From DASSHA01 sp035693145 (GTDB lineage: Bacteria > Chloroflexota > Limnocylindria > Limnocylindrales > CSP1-4): a stretch of 7,266 nt of DNA. Made by a program: the position numbers and the translations under genes. Numbering within the stretch: the stretch's first letter is position 1; each line of letters starts with the position of its first letter. Of this stretch, positions 5,077 to 7,266 are shown piece after piece. The notes beneath the pieces are model-generated. The model had not been told where the DNA came from. It saw only the letters and a program-made list of their open reading frames with translations, and made no database searches. The DNA is taken from assembly GCA_035693145.1 (NCBI GenBank), contig DASSHA010000095.1, forward strand, positions 1 through 7,266, read 5' to 3'.

Positions 5077-7266
5077 ATGACGAAGCACCTCGTGATCGTC
5101 GAGTCCCCTGCGAAGGCGAAGACGATCGAGCGTTACCTGGGCCCGGACTACACGGTGCTGGCGTCGTACGGGCACGTCCGCGACCTGCCCGAGAACCCAG
5201 GCAAGAACCAGCTCGGCGTCGACGTCGAGCACGACTTCGCGCCCGACTACGAGGTCGTCGCGGACCGCCGCAAGCAGGTCGGGGCGATCGAGAAGAGCGC
5301 CCGTCGCGCCGACGACGTCTACCTCGCCACGGACCTCGACCGCGAGGGCGAGGCGATCGCGTGGCACGTCGCGGAGGCCGCCCACCTCCCCGCCGAAAAG
5401 ACCCGCCGCGTGACGTTCAGCGAGATCACGGAGGGCGCGATCCGCGAGGCCTTCGCCCACCCGCGCGACATCAACCTAGCGCTCGTCGACGCGCAGCAGG
5501 CCCGCCGGGTCGTGGACCGGCTCGTGGGATACACGCTCAGCCCGCTGCTCTGGCGAAAGGTCCGTTCCGGCCTCTCGGCCGGCCGCGTCCAGTCGGTCGC
5601 CGTCCGGCTCGTCGTCGACCGCGAGCGGGAGATCCGGGCATTCGTGGCCCGCGAATACTGGACGCTCGCGGCGACGCTCGCGACGCCCGACGGGCCCGCC
5701 TTTAGCGCCGACCTCGTCCGGATCGACGGGGCGAAGCCGGACATCGCCGACGAGGCGACCGCGACGCGCCACGCCGAGGCGATCCGGGCGAGCCATCCGG
5801 TCGTTCGATCGGTCGGCGTGCGCGCCACGAAGCGCAATCCGTCGCCGCCCTTCACGACCTCGACGCTCCAGCAGGAGGCGAGCCGAAAGCTCGGCTTCGG
5901 ACCGCGGCGGACGATGTCGGTCGCGCAACGGCTGTACGAAGGCGTCGAAGCGGGCGACGGCCAGGTGGGTCTCATCACCTACATGCGCACGGACTCCGTG
6001 GCCCTCTCGAGCCAGGCCATGGCCGAGGCGGGCCAGGTGGTCCGCGCCCGCTACGGCGATCGCTACGCGACGCCGAAGGGCCGCGCGTACCGGACGAAGA
6101 CCCGCAACGCGCAGGAGGCGCACGAGGCGATCCGGCCGACGTCGTTCGAGCGCGATCCGGATTCGATGGCGAAGCAGCTCGGACGCGACGAGGCGCGCCT
6201 CTACCGCCTGATCTGGCAACGCGCGATCGCGTCCCAGATGGCGCCGAAGGAGCTCGAGACGACGAGCGTCGAGCTCGCCGACGGGGCGTACGAGCTGCGC
6301 GCGTCGGCCACCCGAACGGTCTTCGATGGCTTCAGCCGCGTCTACACGGAGGGCCGCGACGACGGGGCCGAGGACGAGGCCGAGGGCGCGCTCCCGCCGC
6401 TCGCCGATGGCGATCGAACGTCGGTCGCGGACGTGACCCCGACCCAGCACTTCACCGAGCCGCCGCCGCGCTACACCGAGGCGACCCTCATCAAGGCCCT
6501 CGAGGAACACGGGATCGGGCGTCCGTCGACGTACGCGGCGACGGTGTCGACGATCGGGGATCGCGGCTACGTCGAGGTGGTCGAGCGTCGCCTTCGGCCG
6601 ACGCCCGTCGGCGAGGTCGTCACCGACCTCCTCGTCGAGCACTTCGGAAAGTTCGTCGACCTCGAGTTCACGGCACGGATGGAGGAGGACCTCGACGAGG
6701 TCGCGCGGGGGAAGCGTCGATGGGTCCCGCTCGTCCGCGATTTCTACGCACCGTTCCGGACGCTGGTCGAGACGAAGACGAAGGAGCTCCGCCGCTCGGA
6801 TTTCACGACCCGCCCGACAGACGAGCTGTGCTCGCAAGGCCATCCGATGGTCGTGCGGCTGGGGCGTTACGGCGAATTCCTTGCCTGCTCGCTCTATCCC
6901 GAGCACAAGGAGACGCGTCCGCTGCCGGGCGAGAGCGAGGCGACGGCCGGCGACGGCGCGAACGCGTCCGGCGACGCGACGGCTGCCCCCGCGATGCCGG
7001 GGATCGGTGAGAGCTGCCCGAACTGCGGCGACGAGCACGGCGGGACCCTCGTCGCGAAGCGTGGCCGGTTCGGGCCCTTCGTCGGCTGCAACCGATACCC
7101 CGACTGCGACTACATCCGGCGCGAGGGCCCGCCCCCGCCGGCGCCGCTCGCATTCGAGGTCGTCTGCCCGAAGTGCCACCAGGGCCACCTGACCGCACGA
7201 CGGGCGCGCCGGACCGGCTCGGTCTTCTGGGGCTGCTCGCGCTATCCGAAATGTGACTTCACCTCC
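5077..7266 (+). CDS. topA: DNA topoisomerase I (type IA), 3' end missing
   Basis: TopA relaxes negative supercoils by cutting one strand through a 5'-phosphotyrosine link. The frame is open from ATG 5077 to the last base (730 residues); the stop lies outside. The Toprim domain begins at once with VIVESPAKAKTI (Glu9) and carries the metal-binding DLDREGE (residues 86-92). SAGRVQSVAVRL follows, then the catalytic GLITYMRTDS with Tyr302, NAQEAHEAIRPT (344-355) and EATLIKALEEHGIGRPSTYA (from 468). The C-terminus has three zinc-ribbon-like repeats: Cys585/His589/Cys604/His610, then Cys647/650/671/677, then Cys697/700/720/726. The first has two His in place of Cys. A 27-residue Gly/Ala/Ser/Thr-rich linker separates the first two. 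The ATG has no Shine-Dalgarno, but the protein begins at the family's usual position. A long reverse-strand open frame across this gene (5476-7188) is only its shadow. Confidence 0.98.
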   Translation, partial: MTKHLVIVESPAKAKTIERYLGPDYTVLASYGHVRDLPENPGKNQLGVDVEHDFAPDYEVVADRRKQVGAIEKSARRADDVYLATDLDREGEAIAWHVAEAAHLPAEKTRRVTFSEITEGAIREAFAHPRDINLALVDAQQARRVVDRLVGYTLSPLLWRKVRSGLSAGRVQSVAVRLVVDREREIRAFVAREYWTLAATLATPDGPAFSADLVRIDGAKPDIADEATATRHAEAIRASHPVVRSVGVRATKRNPSPPFTTSTLQQEASRKLGFGPRRTMSVAQRLYEGVEAGDGQVGLITYMRTDSVALSSQAMAEAGQVVRARYGDRYATPKGRAYRTKTRNAQEAHEAIRPTSFERDPDSMAKQLGRDEARLYRLIWQRAIASQMAPKELETTSVELADGAYELRASATRTVFDGFSRVYTEGRDDGAEDEAEGALPPLADGDRTSVADVTPTQHFTEPPPRYTEATLIKALEEHGIGRPSTYAATVSTIGDRGYVEVVERRLRPTPVGEVVTDLLVEHFGKFVDLEFTARMEEDLDEVARGKRRWVPLVRDFYAPFRTLVETKTKELRRSDFTTRPTDELCSQGHPMVVRLGRYGEFLACSLYPEHKETRPLPGESEATAGDGANASGDATAAPAMPGIGESCPNCGDEHGGTLVAKRGRFGPFVGCNRYPDCDYIRREGPPPPAPLAFEVVCPKCHQGHLTARRARRTGSVFWGCSRYPKCDFTS

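Noticed and set aside
4810..5080. Two overlapping + strand open frames of about 80 codons in the gap before topA
   Set aside because: Third-position base use is not gene-like for this genome, there is no good ribosome site, one runs into the topA start, and the region is dominated by inverted repeats.
5476..7188. 570-residue open frame on the minus strand, longest in the right part of the window
   Set aside because: It lies antisense to topA, which has every type IA topoisomerase motif in the + strand. The reverse product is Arg/Glu/Leu-rich without any recognisable domain, a common artefact of GC-rich codon use.
1..7266. Mobile element, prophage or defence island
   Set aside because: No transposase, integrase, terminal repeats, nuclease cluster or compositional shift was seen; the gene set is mostly housekeeping and competence.

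Overview
The window is a very GC-rich (about 70% by eye) bacterial chromosomal segment with all genes on the + strand. It reads comM (5' part outside the window) - dprA - a membrane-anchored Ig-like/CAP-domain protein - a small repeat-containing hypothetical protein - a 330-bp non-coding gap - topA (3' end outside the window). The codon use, the style of the TopA and DprA proteins, and the gene order suggest a soil or freshwater Chloroflexota of the high-GC candidate-class type. A high-GC actinobacterium is the main alternative. This assignment is inference; no rRNA marker is present.

Positions 1-2354 hold a translationally coupled pair (TGATG overlap) for natural transformation. ComM is the AAA+ helicase that extends integrated ssDNA by branch migration, and DprA loads RecA on incoming ssDNA. 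Positions 2355-2441 are a short spacer with a good Shine-Dalgarno that fixes a TTG start for the next gene, so this gene may have its own promoter.

Positions 2442-4151 encode a 569-residue protein with an N-terminal hydrophobic anchor region, about three Big_5-like (SbsA-type) Ig domains, a Lys/Pro/Ala linker and a C-terminal CAP (SCP/PR-1) domain that keeps its His-Glu-His cavity residues. Positions 4204-4746 encode a 180-residue protein of unknown function: a compact N-terminal domain, then an Asn-Gly pentapeptide tract encoded by a 15-nt tandem repeat, then an acidic tail. Positions 4747-5076 hold no convincing gene but are packed with perfect GC-rich inverted repeats and end in a -10-like TAGACT box 9 bp before the topA ATG. 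Positions 5077-7266 encode most of topoisomerase I.

The dprA-topA neighbourhood is a known conserved arrangement (for example in Bacillus). The point of interest is that two poorly characterised genes and a structured gap sit inside it. I do not see a clear new defence, mobile or RNA system. The strongest leads are the hairpin-rich gap, a probably leaderless topA, the repeat-bearing small protein and the Ig-CAP surface protein.
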